From assembly GCA_001443365.1 (NCBI GenBank), contig LDXL01000008.1, positions 62,001 to 126,000 on the forward strand: a stretch of DNA of 64,000 bases, given 5' to 3'. This DNA comes from Thaumarchaeota archaeon CSP1-1. Its GTDB lineage: Archaea > Thermoproteota > Nitrososphaeria > Nitrososphaerales > Nitrosopumilaceae. The notes beneath the pieces were generated by a model that saw only the letters and a program-made list of their open reading frames with translations, did not search any database and was not told where the DNA came from. Positions 51,945-61,180 of the stretch are shown here, piece by piece (positions within the stretch are counted from its first letter, which is position 1; each line of letters opens with the position of its first letter). The translations under genes and the position numbers were made by a program.

Positions 51945-52223
51945 ATGTCAGATAAAATAAAATGTTCCCATATTTTGGTAAATAAGCAAAGTGAGGCTCT
52001 GGCTATTCTTGAAAGGATAAAAAAAGGTGAAAAATTTGGCAAGCTAGCAAAGGAGCTGTCAATTGATTCAGGGAGCGCAAAAAGAGATGGGAGTCTGGGA
52101 TATTTTGGAAGAGGAATGATGGTCAAGCCATTTGAAGAAGCAGCATTTAAGCTTCAAGTTGGAGCCATATCAGAACTAGTAAAATCAGAATTTGGCTATC
52201 ATATAATCAAAAGACTAGGATAA
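51945..52223 (+). CDS. pinA: Single-domain parvulin peptidyl-prolyl isomerase
   Basis: 92 residues, only the parvulin domain: CSHILVNKQSEAL, GEKFGKLAKELSID, GSAKRDGSLGYFGRGMMVKPFEEAAF, SEFGYHIIKRLG. This matches the cytosolic PinA proteins known from thaumarchaea such as Cenarchaeum and Nitrosopumilus. Catalyses cis-trans isomerisation of prolyl bonds in folding. No signal peptide. Confidence 0.94.
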   Translation: MSDKIKCSHILVNKQSEALAILERIKKGEKFGKLAKELSIDSGSAKRDGSLGYFGRGMMVKPFEEAAFKLQVGAISELVKSEFGYHIIKRLG

Positions 52224-52224
52224 A

Positions 52225-53730
52225 TTAGAAATAAGCATCAAGTGCTGCTTTAGGTTTTTCAACTTGTTTTAGTAATACTTTAGACATTTTTTCTCCCATG
52301 TTTTTGGCCGAGGTCATTTTTCTTTTTCCAATCCAATAGTATGTCTCATCGATTGTATCTTTTGCAATTAATACAATTAGTTTACCAGCATCTTTTCTTC
52401 CTGTACGTCCCCTTCTTTGAATATACCTAATAGAACTAGGTACATTATCATAAAAAATTACATGGTTCACTTCTGATATATCAAGTCCCTCTTCACCAAC
52501 TCTTGTTGCAATTAATACCTTGAAAACACCTTCACGAAAGTTTTGTACAGTTTCGATTTGCTTTTTTTGTTTTAAACCAGTTTCTCCTGCCTTGCCAATT
52601 AAAAATCCAGCCTCAATTCCCATTTCAGTTAATTTTTGATGAATTACTTCTACCGAATCGCGGTAACTTGTAAAGACTAGAGCTTTGCCATCTACTGACT
52701 GTAAAATCTCTTTTAGTTTTGGGATCTTGCTATGTTCAATCCCTTTTTCTTGAGCAGCTTTTGCCAAAAGAATAGCCTGAGTAAAGTTTTGATCATTTTC
52801 AAAAAGATCCCGTATTCCTACACCTTTTTTCTTACTGGCTCTATCACAAAATCTCAGAAATGGCGTTATTCCATGAGATTCAAAAATACTAAGCGCGTAA
52901 TGGATTCTAATTGCAGTAAAGAGAGGTTTTGCAGAACGGCGGTTCTGTCTTAAAACATAATCTCGTAGTCTAAGTAATTGCGATAGGGATCTACTATCTG
53001 TAACGTTGACACCGTTTCTTTTTAGCTCCTTGTATCTTTCTTCAAGTGCTTTTTTGATCAAACTTTGAATGTGTTTCATCTCAGGCGGCAGTTCTACATT
53101 TATCCACTCTGTTTTTGTTTCTTGAATGTAGGGTTTAACATCAGGGCTTTCCTCTGTTCTTTGGGCTATACTTGAGATCCTAAGAGTTGTAATAAGTTCA
53201 GTTGCTTTTTCTTTCTCGCTAGGTAACGTTGCAGTCATACCCATAATTCTTGCATTGGAGGTAGCAAATCGTTCTGCAATTCCAGAATAAGCATAGTCAC
53301 CAATTGTTCTATGAGCCTCATCAAAAATTACCAGACTAAATTGGTCAGTAGAAACAATTTGTCGGTCTAAATCATTTTTTGTAATTTCTGGCGTTGCACA
53401 AATTACACTATTCATCCAAAGTTTTTTTCTCTTGCTTATTAGATCCTCGCCTGTAATTAATGCAATATCTTCAATGGTTAGATTATTTTTTAAAAATTCA
53501 TAATGTTGATTTGCAAGTACTCTTGTTGGTGCTAAAAATAATATTCCTCCAGTACCTTTTGTAAGAAATTCGGCTATCACTTGAAGAGCAACTGCAGTTT
53601 TACCAAGACCAGTAGGTAAGACCACAAGACAATTTTCTGATTTTGCTTGATTAGCTAAATTGACTTGATAGTCTCTGTTCTCAATAGTATTTTTTTGTAA
53701 AAATCTATGTTCTAGATATTCTGAAGACAT
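52225..53730 (-). CDS. Hef/FANCM-type SF2 helicase lacking the nuclease domain
   Basis: 501 residues. Motif I LPTGLGKTAVAL, motif II FDEAHR, motif III MTATLP, helical insert of Hef, motif IV/V VLIATRVGEEGLD, motif VI YIQRRGRTGR. Euryarchaeal Hef carries a C-terminal XPF nuclease; this protein ends after the helicase. The last eight residues KAALDAYF resemble a PCNA-binding (PIP) box. It probably remodels stalled forks. Ends 1 nt from pinA stop, tail to tail. Confidence 0.93.
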   Translation of the reverse strand: MSSEYLEHRFLQKNTIENRDYQVNLANQAKSENCLVVLPTGLGKTAVALQVIAEFLTKGTGGILFLAPTRVLANQHYEFLKNNLTIEDIALITGEDLISKRKKLWMNSVICATPEITKNDLDRQIVSTDQFSLVIFDEAHRTIGDYAYSGIAERFATSNARIMGMTATLPSEKEKATELITTLRISSIAQRTEESPDVKPYIQETKTEWINVELPPEMKHIQSLIKKALEERYKELKRNGVNVTDSRSLSQLLRLRDYVLRQNRRSAKPLFTAIRIHYALSIFESHGITPFLRFCDRASKKKGVGIRDLFENDQNFTQAILLAKAAQEKGIEHSKIPKLKEILQSVDGKALVFTSYRDSVEVIHQKLTEMGIEAGFLIGKAGETGLKQKKQIETVQNFREGVFKVLIATRVGEEGLDISEVNHVIFYDNVPSSIRYIQRRGRTGRKDAGKLIVLIAKDTIDETYYWIGKRKMTSAKNMGEKMSKVLLKQVEKPKAALDAYF

Positions 53731-53827
53731 CTTTCTCTAAATTGATGATAAGTTTTATTGATTTTATGGTTTCGTGTCATCAATTGATAGCTATTGCTCA
53801 AATATCAATAGACTGTGCTAGCCTGAG

Positions 53828-53902
53828 TTACTTGACTATGAATGATAAAGCATTAAAAAATTCTTGTTGGGATATGAAACCATCTTTAGCCCATTTTGCC
53901 AT
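53828..53902 (-). pseudogene. Fragment of thaumarchaeal W-rich secreted-protein module
   Basis: Minus-strand frame that stays open to about 53938 and reads KMAKWAKDGFISQQEFFNAL. It matches the extracytoplasmic module at residues about 30-70 of PhnD (shared A.W...G.IS..EF..A pattern). It has no signal peptide and an upstream stop at the Gly-Trp codons, so it is either a remnant or a 24-residue peptide starting at ATG 53902. The other ~330 bases of this gap hold nothing else coding that I support. Confidence 0.4.
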
Positions 53903-53951
53903 CTTGTTAACCAGAGATTTTTCATATGCCCGCCAGCCTCAAAATTAACAA

Positions 53952-53974
53952 GCGATCTATTTATTTTAGATCGC
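53952..53974. repeat. 8-bp inverted repeat GCGATCTA-N7-TAGATCGC
   Basis: Perfect palindromic arms separated by 7 AT-rich bases in the gap before dCMP deaminase. It may be an operator, a terminator stem for the plus strand, or chance; it is 60 nt upstream of the TATA box of the next gene. Confidence 0.4.
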
Positions 53975-54034
53975 AAAATGTCATTATCGCTATATTTTTT
54001 GAAAATTTATCAAAGAATCAGCAAGTTTCAAATT

Positions 54035-54043
54035 CATATATTA
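54035..54043 (+). promoter_or_regulatory. TATA element of dCMP deaminase
   Basis: CATATATTA centred about 25 nt before the GTG at 54064. It decides the start of the deaminase gene against a longer frame back to 53926. Confidence 0.55.
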
Positions 54044-54063
54044 TAGGAAACGCCATTTTTGCT

Positions 54064-54600
54064 GTGAGTAGTTCTTTTGAGAGACCAACATGGGATGAGT
54101 ATTTCATGCTACAGGCAGAGCTTGCCAAATTACGCTCAAACTGCATGACTCGCCACGTAGGTGCAGTAATTGTTAGAAATCATAGGCAAATTGCAACTGG
54201 ATATAATGGAACTCCTCCAGGTATAAAAAATTGCTTTGAGGGAGGTTGCAAGCGCTGTCAGCTAAGAATGGAAGGCAAAATCGAATCAGGGGCTTCATTA
54301 GATAGATGTCTTTGCAATCATGCAGAAGCCAATGCGATAATGCATTGCGCAATTTTAGGAATTGAAGCTGGTTCAGAAGGTGCCATCCTGTATACTACTT
54401 TTGTACCATGTTTGGAATGCACTAAAATGGCAATCACCATAGGTATTAAAAAAATGGTATGCCTTGACACTTATCCTGAAACAGATTATGAACTTATCGA
54501 AGAAGCAGGAGTAAAAGTAATAACACTTGAAAAAACCAAAATTGAGTATTGGGCAAAAAAATTAATCGAGAATTATAATGAAAAGTTAATTCCCAAATAG
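54064..54600 (+). CDS. Deoxycytidylate deaminase-like zinc enzyme
   Basis: 178 residues from the GTG at 54064 (VSSSFERPTWDEYF), which fits the promoter; 46 further in-frame codons upstream look non-coding. Zinc motifs CNHAEANAI and FVPCLECTK, plus RHVGAVIVRN and GYNGTPPGIKNC (dCMP-binding) are present. A second Cys cluster GGCKRCQ can hold a structural zinc. It makes dUMP for dTMP synthesis. PolB follows after 8 nt, an attractive pairing of dNTP supply and replication. Confidence 0.92.
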   Translation: MSSSFERPTWDEYFMLQAELAKLRSNCMTRHVGAVIVRNHRQIATGYNGTPPGIKNCFEGGCKRCQLRMEGKIESGASLDRCLCNHAEANAIMHCAILGIEAGSEGAILYTTFVPCLECTKMAITIGIKKMVCLDTYPETDYELIEEAGVKVITLEKTKIEYWAKKLIENYNEKLIPK

Positions 54601-54608
54601 GTGAATGT

Positions 54609-57161
54609 GTGACTCCCCAAGTAGCTAAATCAAATGAAAATCAAACAGTCCCTGCATCATTATTGGTATCTGCAACATATAATAGTCAAAATAATGCAGC
54701 AGTTCTAAAATTTTACGAACCAGAATCACAAAAAATTATTCTTTGGCCAGATCAAACTGGGCATAAGCCGTATTGTTACTCAAAGCTAAACCCAGATGAA
54801 TTAGATTTTCTTTCCGATAGAGATGATGTTGAAAAAATTGAATCAGTCAAAAAACATGATATGATAAATGATTGTGAAATCACAGTATCAAAAATTGTTG
54901 TATCAAACCCTCTGGCAATTGGAGGAACAGACAAAAGTATTCGTAATTTGATTGATACATGGGAATCAGATATAAAATATTATGAGAACTATCTATACGA
55001 TAAATCACTAATTGTTGGCAAATACTATAGAATTGAAAATGGAAAAATAATTCCAGAAAATTTACAAATTTCTGATGAAGTTCGTCTGGCATTAAAAACT
55101 CTACTATGGGATAAAGCTGCAGATGATGGAATGGTAGATTCAAAAGAATTTCAAAAATATGTTTCTGAGTGGGCTGATCTTCTCAATCAACCCATACCAA
55201 AAATTAAGCGGGTAAGCTTTGATATCGAAGTAGAAGCTGAAGTTGGTAGAATACCTGATGCAAAAATTGCAGACAAAAGAGTGACAGCAATCGGATTTGA
55301 AGGAACTGATAATTTTAAACAAGTATTTGTTTTAAGAAAAGAAGGTGCCGAGGAAGGTAAAAACGATCTTCCTTCAGATGTTAAAGTGCAGTTTTATGAT
55401 GAAAATAAAGAAAAAGAGATGATTTTAGATGCATTTAAAAAAATTTCAGAGTATCCTTTTGTTATTACATACAATGGGGACGATTTTGATATGCCATATC
55501 TTTACAATCGTGCTCAAAGATTAGGAATCAAACAAGAAGAAAATCCATTCTACATGATGAAAGATTCTGCAACTCTAAAGGAGGGAATCCATATTGATTT
55601 ATACCGAACCCTTTCGAATAGGTCATTTCAGATTTACGCGTTCAGCCACAAATACACTGACTTTTCTTTGAATAGTGTTTCAAAAGCTCTCTTAGATGAA
55701 ACTAAAATCGATTATGGGATTGAGCTTGCCGATTTGAATCTTTACCAGACAGCAAATTATTGTTTTAATGATGCTAGACTCACATACAAGCTAATTAGCT
55801 TTAACAACGATTTATTGATGAATCTGCTTGTAGTAGTTTCTAGAATCGCAAGAATGCCAATTGATGACATTGCAAGAATGGGCGTATCCCAGTGGATTAG
55901 GAGCCTCATCTATTACGAACACAGACAACGTAATGCATTGATACCAAAAAGAATTGAGCTTGAAAAAAAATCAGTAGGAGTAGTTAGCGATGCAATAATT
56001 AAAGATAAGAAATACAGAGGAGGCCTAGTAGTTGAACCAACAGAAGGAATTCATTTTAACGTGACTGTTATGGATTTTGCCAGTCTGTATCCCAGCATAA
56101 TCAAAGTCAAAAATATATCATATGAAACTGTAAGATGCCCACATGAAGAATGTAAAAAAAATACAATACCGCAAACAAATCATTGGGTGTGTACAAAACA
56201 CAATGGGTTAACATCTCTTTTAATAGGTTCACTAAGAGATCTTAGAGTAAATTATTACAAACATCTCTCAAAAAATGAATCGTTATCAGAAGAACAAAGA
56301 CAGCAATACGATGTAGTTAGCCAAGCACTCAAAGTAATACTTAATGCTAGCTATGGAGTGATGGGGGCTGAAATATTCCCATTATATTTTCTGCCTGCAG
56401 CAGAAGCTACTACTGCAATTGGAAGGCATACAATTTTAGAGACTATAAAAAGATGCAAAGAATTAGAAATAGAGGTTCTATACGGCGATACTGATTCACT
56501 ATTTATTAAAAATCCTACTCGAGAACAAATCCAAAAAGTAATTGAGTGGGCAAAAAAAGAACACAGTGTAGAGTTAGAAGTAGATAAGGAATATCGATAT
56601 GTTGTACTTAGTAGCCGAAAGAAAAACTATCTTGGAGTAACAAAGGGTGGCAAAGTTGATGTAAAAGGATTAACTGGAAAAAAATCCCATACTCCTCCTT
56701 TTATCAAGACGTTATTTTATGAACTACTAGATATTCTCTCACAGGTACAATCGGTGGAAGATTTTACAAATGCAAAAAAACAGATCAGTAACAAAATCAC
56801 AGAATACGTCAAAAAAGTAGAAGCAAAGGAGATTCCACTTTCTGAGCTTGCATTTAATGTAATGATAAGTAAAACACCATCAGAATATGTTAAGACTGTA
56901 CCTCAACATATTCGTGCAGCAAAATTACTTGAATCTATTAGAGAAATAAAAAAAGGCGACATTATTTCATATGTTAAAATTATCAACAAGCCTGGAGTCA
57001 AGCCAGTTGAGATGGCAAGACAAGACGAGATTGATTCCAAAAAGTATATGGAGTTTATGGAAAGTACACTAGACCAAATAACCTCCTCGATGGATCTTGA
57101 TTTTGATACAATACTTGGCAAACCAAAGCAAACAGGATTGGACCAGTTTTTCTGGAATTAA
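54609..57161 (+). CDS. polB: Family B DNA polymerase
   Basis: 850 residues. 3'-5' exonuclease: Exo I FDIE at 204-207, Exo II YNGDDFD at 288-294, Exo III YCFNDARLTY at 384-393. Polymerase: DFASLYPSI at 489-497, KVILNASYG at 575-583, YGDTDS at 625-630. A Cys/His cluster (C510, C515, C528, H531) lies in the palm insertion, as in other archaeal PolB. The C-terminal QTGLDQFF (841-848) is a good PIP box for PCNA. GTG start 8 nt after the deaminase stop. Confidence 0.97.
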   Translation: MTPQVAKSNENQTVPASLLVSATYNSQNNAAVLKFYEPESQKIILWPDQTGHKPYCYSKLNPDELDFLSDRDDVEKIESVKKHDMINDCEITVSKIVVSNPLAIGGTDKSIRNLIDTWESDIKYYENYLYDKSLIVGKYYRIENGKIIPENLQISDEVRLALKTLLWDKAADDGMVDSKEFQKYVSEWADLLNQPIPKIKRVSFDIEVEAEVGRIPDAKIADKRVTAIGFEGTDNFKQVFVLRKEGAEEGKNDLPSDVKVQFYDENKEKEMILDAFKKISEYPFVITYNGDDFDMPYLYNRAQRLGIKQEENPFYMMKDSATLKEGIHIDLYRTLSNRSFQIYAFSHKYTDFSLNSVSKALLDETKIDYGIELADLNLYQTANYCFNDARLTYKLISFNNDLLMNLLVVVSRIARMPIDDIARMGVSQWIRSLIYYEHRQRNALIPKRIELEKKSVGVVSDAIIKDKKYRGGLVVEPTEGIHFNVTVMDFASLYPSIIKVKNISYETVRCPHEECKKNTIPQTNHWVCTKHNGLTSLLIGSLRDLRVNYYKHLSKNESLSEEQRQQYDVVSQALKVILNASYGVMGAEIFPLYFLPAAEATTAIGRHTILETIKRCKELEIEVLYGDTDSLFIKNPTREQIQKVIEWAKKEHSVELEVDKEYRYVVLSSRKKNYLGVTKGGKVDVKGLTGKKSHTPPFIKTLFYELLDILSQVQSVEDFTNAKKQISNKITEYVKKVEAKEIPLSELAFNVMISKTPSEYVKTVPQHIRAAKLLESIREIKKGDIISYVKIINKPGVKPVEMARQDEIDSKKYMEFMESTLDQITSSMDLDFDTILGKPKQTGLDQFFWN

Positions 57162-57171
57162 GTGGTGAAAA

Positions 57172-57456
57172 ATGTTATTTGATGAATTATCTTTAGGAAT
57201 TTTAGCTACTGTTGCAGGAATTATTATACTGGCAGGGTGGGTTCCTCAGATTATCAAAGGATATCGTACAAAAATGCTTAAGGATGTATCCAAATATTTA
57301 ATGATTCTGATAGCTGTAGGAGCTTTTTTGTGGATTCTGTATGGTGTTGAAAAAGATGATCCCTACATCATAGGGGTAAACGTTGCTGCCATAGCACTAA
57401 CCATGACAGTACTAATTATGAAATTAAGGTACGAAAGTCACAAAATGAGAGTATAA
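57172..57456 (+). CDS. SemiSWEET/PQ-loop sugar transporter-like protein
   Basis: 94 residues, three membrane helices. The first carries GWVPQIIKGYRTK (PQ motif), then DVSKYLMILIAVGAFLWILYG and a third helix. This triple-helix bundle is the SemiSWEET form, which dimerises. The sugar or other substrate is unknown. It starts 10 nt after polB, possibly cotranscribed. Confidence 0.8.
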   Translation: MLFDELSLGILATVAGIIILAGWVPQIIKGYRTKMLKDVSKYLMILIAVGAFLWILYGVEKDDPYIIGVNVAAIALTMTVLIMKLRYESHKMRV

Positions 57457-57556
57457 AAAATACAGATTTTTGTTAAAATAGAATTTCAATCTTATGGCGT
57501 GTTTGATATGAACACACAAGGCGATATTACCATAAATTGTGACTATAATTTTCAGA

Positions 57557-57715
57557 ATGGCATTTCAAAGACAGTGTCCAAGTTGTACCAAATACGTTAC
57601 AATTCCAACCGTAGAAGGTAAATATGAAACAACTCACAGATGTGCCCACTGTGGCTTTATGATTCGTATACCCCCTAAGGAACATGTTATGAAAAGTGTG
57701 GATTATGGAGACTAA
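57557..57715 (+). CDS. Tiny zinc-ribbon protein (52 aa)
   Basis: 52 codons from ATG 57557: RQCPSCTKY at 7-10 and HRCAHCGF at about 29-32, then IRIPPKEHV. Two CxxC knuckles with 18 residues between form a classical zinc ribbon, as in TFB- or RpoP-like folds, but it is shorter than those. Position upstream of triosephosphate isomerase; function unknown. Confidence 0.72.
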   Translation: MAFQRQCPSCTKYVTIPTVEGKYETTHRCAHCGFMIRIPPKEHVMKSVDYGD

Positions 57716-57755
57716 CCACTTTCTTTTTATTTGATATCATTACAAAAAAAACTAG

Positions 57756-58412
57756 TTGTTTATTATTAATTGTAAAAATTATGATGAAATATCTGGAGAG
57801 AAAATAACTAGGTTAGTTAAGATTGCACAAAGTGTATCTAAAAAATATGGAATTAAAATTGCAGTTGCCCCGCCTCAACATCTTTTATCTCAGGTAACCT
57901 CCTTTTCTATACCGATTCTGGCTCAGCATGTAGATAATGCAGAAGTAGGCAGTACTACAGGTTTCATTATACCTGAACTTTTAAAAAAATCAAATGTAAA
58001 AGGAGCCCTAATCAATCACAGCGAACATAGAATTTCTAGTAAGGAGATTGAACAATTGGTTTTACGATTAAAAAAACTCAAAATGATATCTGTTGTTTGT
58101 GTCAAAAATGTGGCTGAAGCATCAAGGTATGTAAAACTTAATCCAAATTATATTGCAATAGAGCCGCCTGAGCTGATTGGATCTGGAAAAGCTGTTTCAA
58201 AAGAAAAGCCGGAATTAATCACTCTAGCAGCAACTGCAGTAAAGAGTGCAAAAAATCAAACAAAACTTTTGTGTGGAGCTGGAATAGTTTCTGGGCAAGA
58301 TGTAAAAAAATCAATTGAGCTTGGATCTAAAGGAATACTTGTGGCCAGTGGTATTGTAAAAGCCAAAAATTGGCAGAAAATTATTGAAGAATTTGCAAAG
58401 GCAATGGTTTAA
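57756..58412 (+). CDS. tpiA: Triosephosphate isomerase, archaeal type
   Basis: 218 residues, short tetrameric archaeal form. INCKNY (Lys), LINHSEHR (His) and YIAIEPPELIGSGKAVS (catalytic Glu and loop 6) plus LCGAGIVSGQD are present. It interconverts DHAP and GAP. TTG at 57756 is chosen; it yields the normal N-terminus with the catalytic Lys near residue 7 and no ATG is closer. PpdK follows, fitting gluconeogenesis. Confidence 0.95.
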   Translation: MFIINCKNYDEISGEKITRLVKIAQSVSKKYGIKIAVAPPQHLLSQVTSFSIPILAQHVDNAEVGSTTGFIIPELLKKSNVKGALINHSEHRISSKEIEQLVLRLKKLKMISVVCVKNVAEASRYVKLNPNYIAIEPPELIGSGKAVSKEKPELITLAATAVKSAKNQTKLLCGAGIVSGQDVKKSIELGSKGILVASGIVKAKNWQKIIEEFAKAMV

Positions 58413-58457
58413 AATCCCCTATTTTTTCATTGAATAACCTAGGAAAATCAAACACAC

Positions 58458-61169
58458 ATGAAATCAATATATTTTTTCGATGAAGGCGATGGAAAAAATA
58501 GAAAGCTGCTAGGTGGAAAAGGAGCTGGGCTTTGTGAAATGACTAGATTGAAGCTTCCAGTACCTCCAGGATTTGTAATTACAACTGAAGTTTGTAAAAA
58601 TTACTATGAGAATAACAAAACACTTTCAAAAAATCTAATTTCTGAAGTTAAAAAAAACATTGCAAAAATTGAGAAAAAAACTGGGAAGAAATGGAACTCA
58701 AAAGAAGACCCACTGCTAGTTTCAGTTCGTTCAGGAGCATCAATCTCTATGCCTGGTATGATGGATACTATTCTTAATCTTGGTTTGAATGAGGAAACTG
58801 TCTTAGGGCTAGCCAAAAAAAGCAACAATCCAAGATTTGCATGGGATTCGTATAGGAGGTTTATCCAATTATTTGGCAAGGTAGTGTTTGGTGTTAATGA
58901 TCAAAAATTTGATGAAGTTTTAGATCATGCCAAAAAAAATCAAGCGGTTCAAGCAGATAGTGCATTAAATGAAAAAGCTCTAAAGCAAGTTGTATTTGAA
59001 TACAAAAAAATCTGTGAAAAACACACTGGTCGACTATTTCCAAGCGATCCGTTTGAGCAGTTAGAGCTTGCAATAAAAGCGGTCTTTGATAGTTGGATGG
59101 GAGAGCGTGCAATAGTTTATCGAAATAAAAACAACATTACTAAAGACATTGCAGATGGGACAGCAGTAAATGTCGTAACCATGGCTTTTGGCAACATGGG
59201 TAATGATAGTGCGACCGGAGTTGTATTTACAAGAAATCCAGCTGATGGAACAAAAAAGATCTTTGGAGAATATCTTGTAAATGCTCAAGGCGAAGATGTT
59301 GTTGCTGGAGTAAGAACTCCAAAATCAGTTGATCAACTAGAATTAGAATTACCTGACACTTACAAACAATTACTCAATACTTGTAAAAATCTTGAAAAAC
59401 ATTACAAAGAACCACAAGACATAGAGTTTACAGTTGAGCAAGGTAAATTCTACCTATTGCAAACTCGTTCTGCAAAAATGAATGCAGCTGGAATGGTTAA
59501 AACATCTGTAGATATGACAAAAGAAAAACTCATCACACAGGATAGAGCTTTACTTCGCTTGAATGCTGATCAGCTTGAACAATTGTTACATAATACAATA
59601 GATCCAAATGCAAAAGGATATGCACGGTTTACCAAAGGTATTACTGCATCTCCAGGTGCGGCAAGTGGGGTTGCAATATTTGATGTAAAGAGAGCTGTAG
59701 AAAAAGGAGATAGTGGTACAAGTGTGATCTTGGTAAGAGAAGAAACAAAGCCGGAAGATGTTCCTGCATTTTTTTCATCAGTTGGAATACTCACTAGCAG
59801 AGGAGGAAAGACCTCACATGCTGCAGTAGTAGCTCGAGGAATGGGAAAGGCCTGTATCGTTGGTTGTAATGAGCTAAAAATTGATTATGAGGCACGAAAA
59901 TGCCAAGCAAATGAAAGAGTGATTTCTGAAGGAGATGTGATTACAATTGATGGAAGTACTGGAACTGTATTTTTAGGAGCAGTTCCTACAATAAAGCCAG
60001 AGATAACTGAGGATTTTAAGACGATTCTTAATTGGTCACAGAAAGCAAAAAAAATTGGAATTCGTGGGAACGCAGATACTCCTGATGGTGCTAAATTAGC
60101 AAGACAGTATGGGGCAGAGGGGATTGGTTTGTGTAGAACAGAAAGGATGTTCAATGCAAAAGACCGAATTGGATTATTTGTTGATATGATCATGGCAAAA
60201 ACAATTGAAAAAAGAAAACAAGTTTTAGAAAAACTAGGAGAATTACAAAAAAGTGACTTTTTACAAATTCTCAAGGCAATGGAAGGATATCCGGTTACCA
60301 TAAGATTACTTGATCCTCCATTACACGAGTTCTTGCCAAATCCAGAAGAACTTGCAGATAAATTACGAAAACTAGAACAACAAAACATAACTCCCGAGAT
60401 TGAGAAAGCAAAAACTGTTCTAGAGCGAGCAAGAGATTTAGCTGAGATAAACCCAATGATGGGTCATCGTGGAGTACGTTTAGGTATTACTTATCCAGAA
60501 ATTTATGAAATGCAAATAAGGGCAGTCTTTGAGGCAGCAGCTGAATTAATGATGCAAAAAGTTGATGCACGTCCTCAGATAATGATTCCACAAGTAAGCA
60601 GCATAACAGAATTAAATCTTATCAAAAGAATTTATGATTCAATAAAAGCAGAGATAGAAAAAAAATACAATATGAAAATTAAAATTAATTTTGGTACTAT
60701 GATTGAAGTAGTACGAGCTGCCCTTACAGCAAACGAGTTAGCGGATACTGCAGAATTTTTCAGCTTTGGAACAAACGATCTTACACAAGGAACATTTAGC
60801 TTTAGTAGAGAAGATGCGGAAGGAACATTCCTTCCAGAGTATCTAGACAAAGAGTTGCTTGAAACTAGTCCATTTCAATCCCTTGATGTAAACGGAGTAG
60901 GAAGTTTAATGAAAATCGCTATTGAAAAGGGCAGAAAAATTAAACCTAAACTTGAGATAGGAATATGCGGAGAGCATGGAGGAGACCCACGTTCCATTAA
61001 TTTCTGCCATCATTCTGGCCTAGACTATGTTAGCGCCTCACCGCACAGAATACCAATAGCTATTGTAGCAGCAGCTCAGGCAGCTCTTGCTAAACCGTCT
61101 GGTTCTAAAAACAAAAAAACTGCTAAAAAATCAAAGAAAGTGACCAAAAAGAAGGCAAAAAGACGATAG
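58458..61169 (+). CDS. ppdK: Pyruvate, phosphate dikinase
   Basis: 903 residues. Order: ATP-grasp domain (LLGGKGAGLCEM; VSVRSGASISMPGMMDT), phosphohistidine domain GGKTSHAAVVARGMGKACIVG (catalytic His), and PEP barrel (HRGVRLGITYPE, FSFGTNDLTQGTF, ICGEHGGDPRSI with catalytic Cys). It makes PEP from pyruvate, ATP and Pi. A Lys-rich tail (KNKKTAKKSKKVTKKKAKRR) beyond the barrel is not part of the family core. A partial copy (58405-58414) of the 61181 palindrome half lies upstream. Confidence 0.97.
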   Translation: MKSIYFFDEGDGKNRKLLGGKGAGLCEMTRLKLPVPPGFVITTEVCKNYYENNKTLSKNLISEVKKNIAKIEKKTGKKWNSKEDPLLVSVRSGASISMPGMMDTILNLGLNEETVLGLAKKSNNPRFAWDSYRRFIQLFGKVVFGVNDQKFDEVLDHAKKNQAVQADSALNEKALKQVVFEYKKICEKHTGRLFPSDPFEQLELAIKAVFDSWMGERAIVYRNKNNITKDIADGTAVNVVTMAFGNMGNDSATGVVFTRNPADGTKKIFGEYLVNAQGEDVVAGVRTPKSVDQLELELPDTYKQLLNTCKNLEKHYKEPQDIEFTVEQGKFYLLQTRSAKMNAAGMVKTSVDMTKEKLITQDRALLRLNADQLEQLLHNTIDPNAKGYARFTKGITASPGAASGVAIFDVKRAVEKGDSGTSVILVREETKPEDVPAFFSSVGILTSRGGKTSHAAVVARGMGKACIVGCNELKIDYEARKCQANERVISEGDVITIDGSTGTVFLGAVPTIKPEITEDFKTILNWSQKAKKIGIRGNADTPDGAKLARQYGAEGIGLCRTERMFNAKDRIGLFVDMIMAKTIEKRKQVLEKLGELQKSDFLQILKAMEGYPVTIRLLDPPLHEFLPNPEELADKLRKLEQQNITPEIEKAKTVLERARDLAEINPMMGHRGVRLGITYPEIYEMQIRAVFEAAAELMMQKVDARPQIMIPQVSSITELNLIKRIYDSIKAEIEKKYNMKIKINFGTMIEVVRAALTANELADTAEFFSFGTNDLTQGTFSFSREDAEGTFLPEYLDKELLETSPFQSLDVNGVGSLMKIAIEKGRKIKPKLEIGICGEHGGDPRSINFCHHSGLDYVSASPHRIPIAIVAAAQAALAKPSGSKNKKTAKKSKKVTKKKAKRR

Positions 61170-61180
61170 TTTTTGTTAAA

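Noticed and set aside
53742-53948. 68-codon plus-strand frame before dCMP deaminase
   Set aside because: Overlaps on the opposite strand a frame with clear similarity to the W-rich module; no promoter or motif of its own.
53926-54063. N-terminal extension of dCMP deaminase
   Set aside because: Includes the inverted repeat and the TATA box; family homology starts only after GTG 54064.
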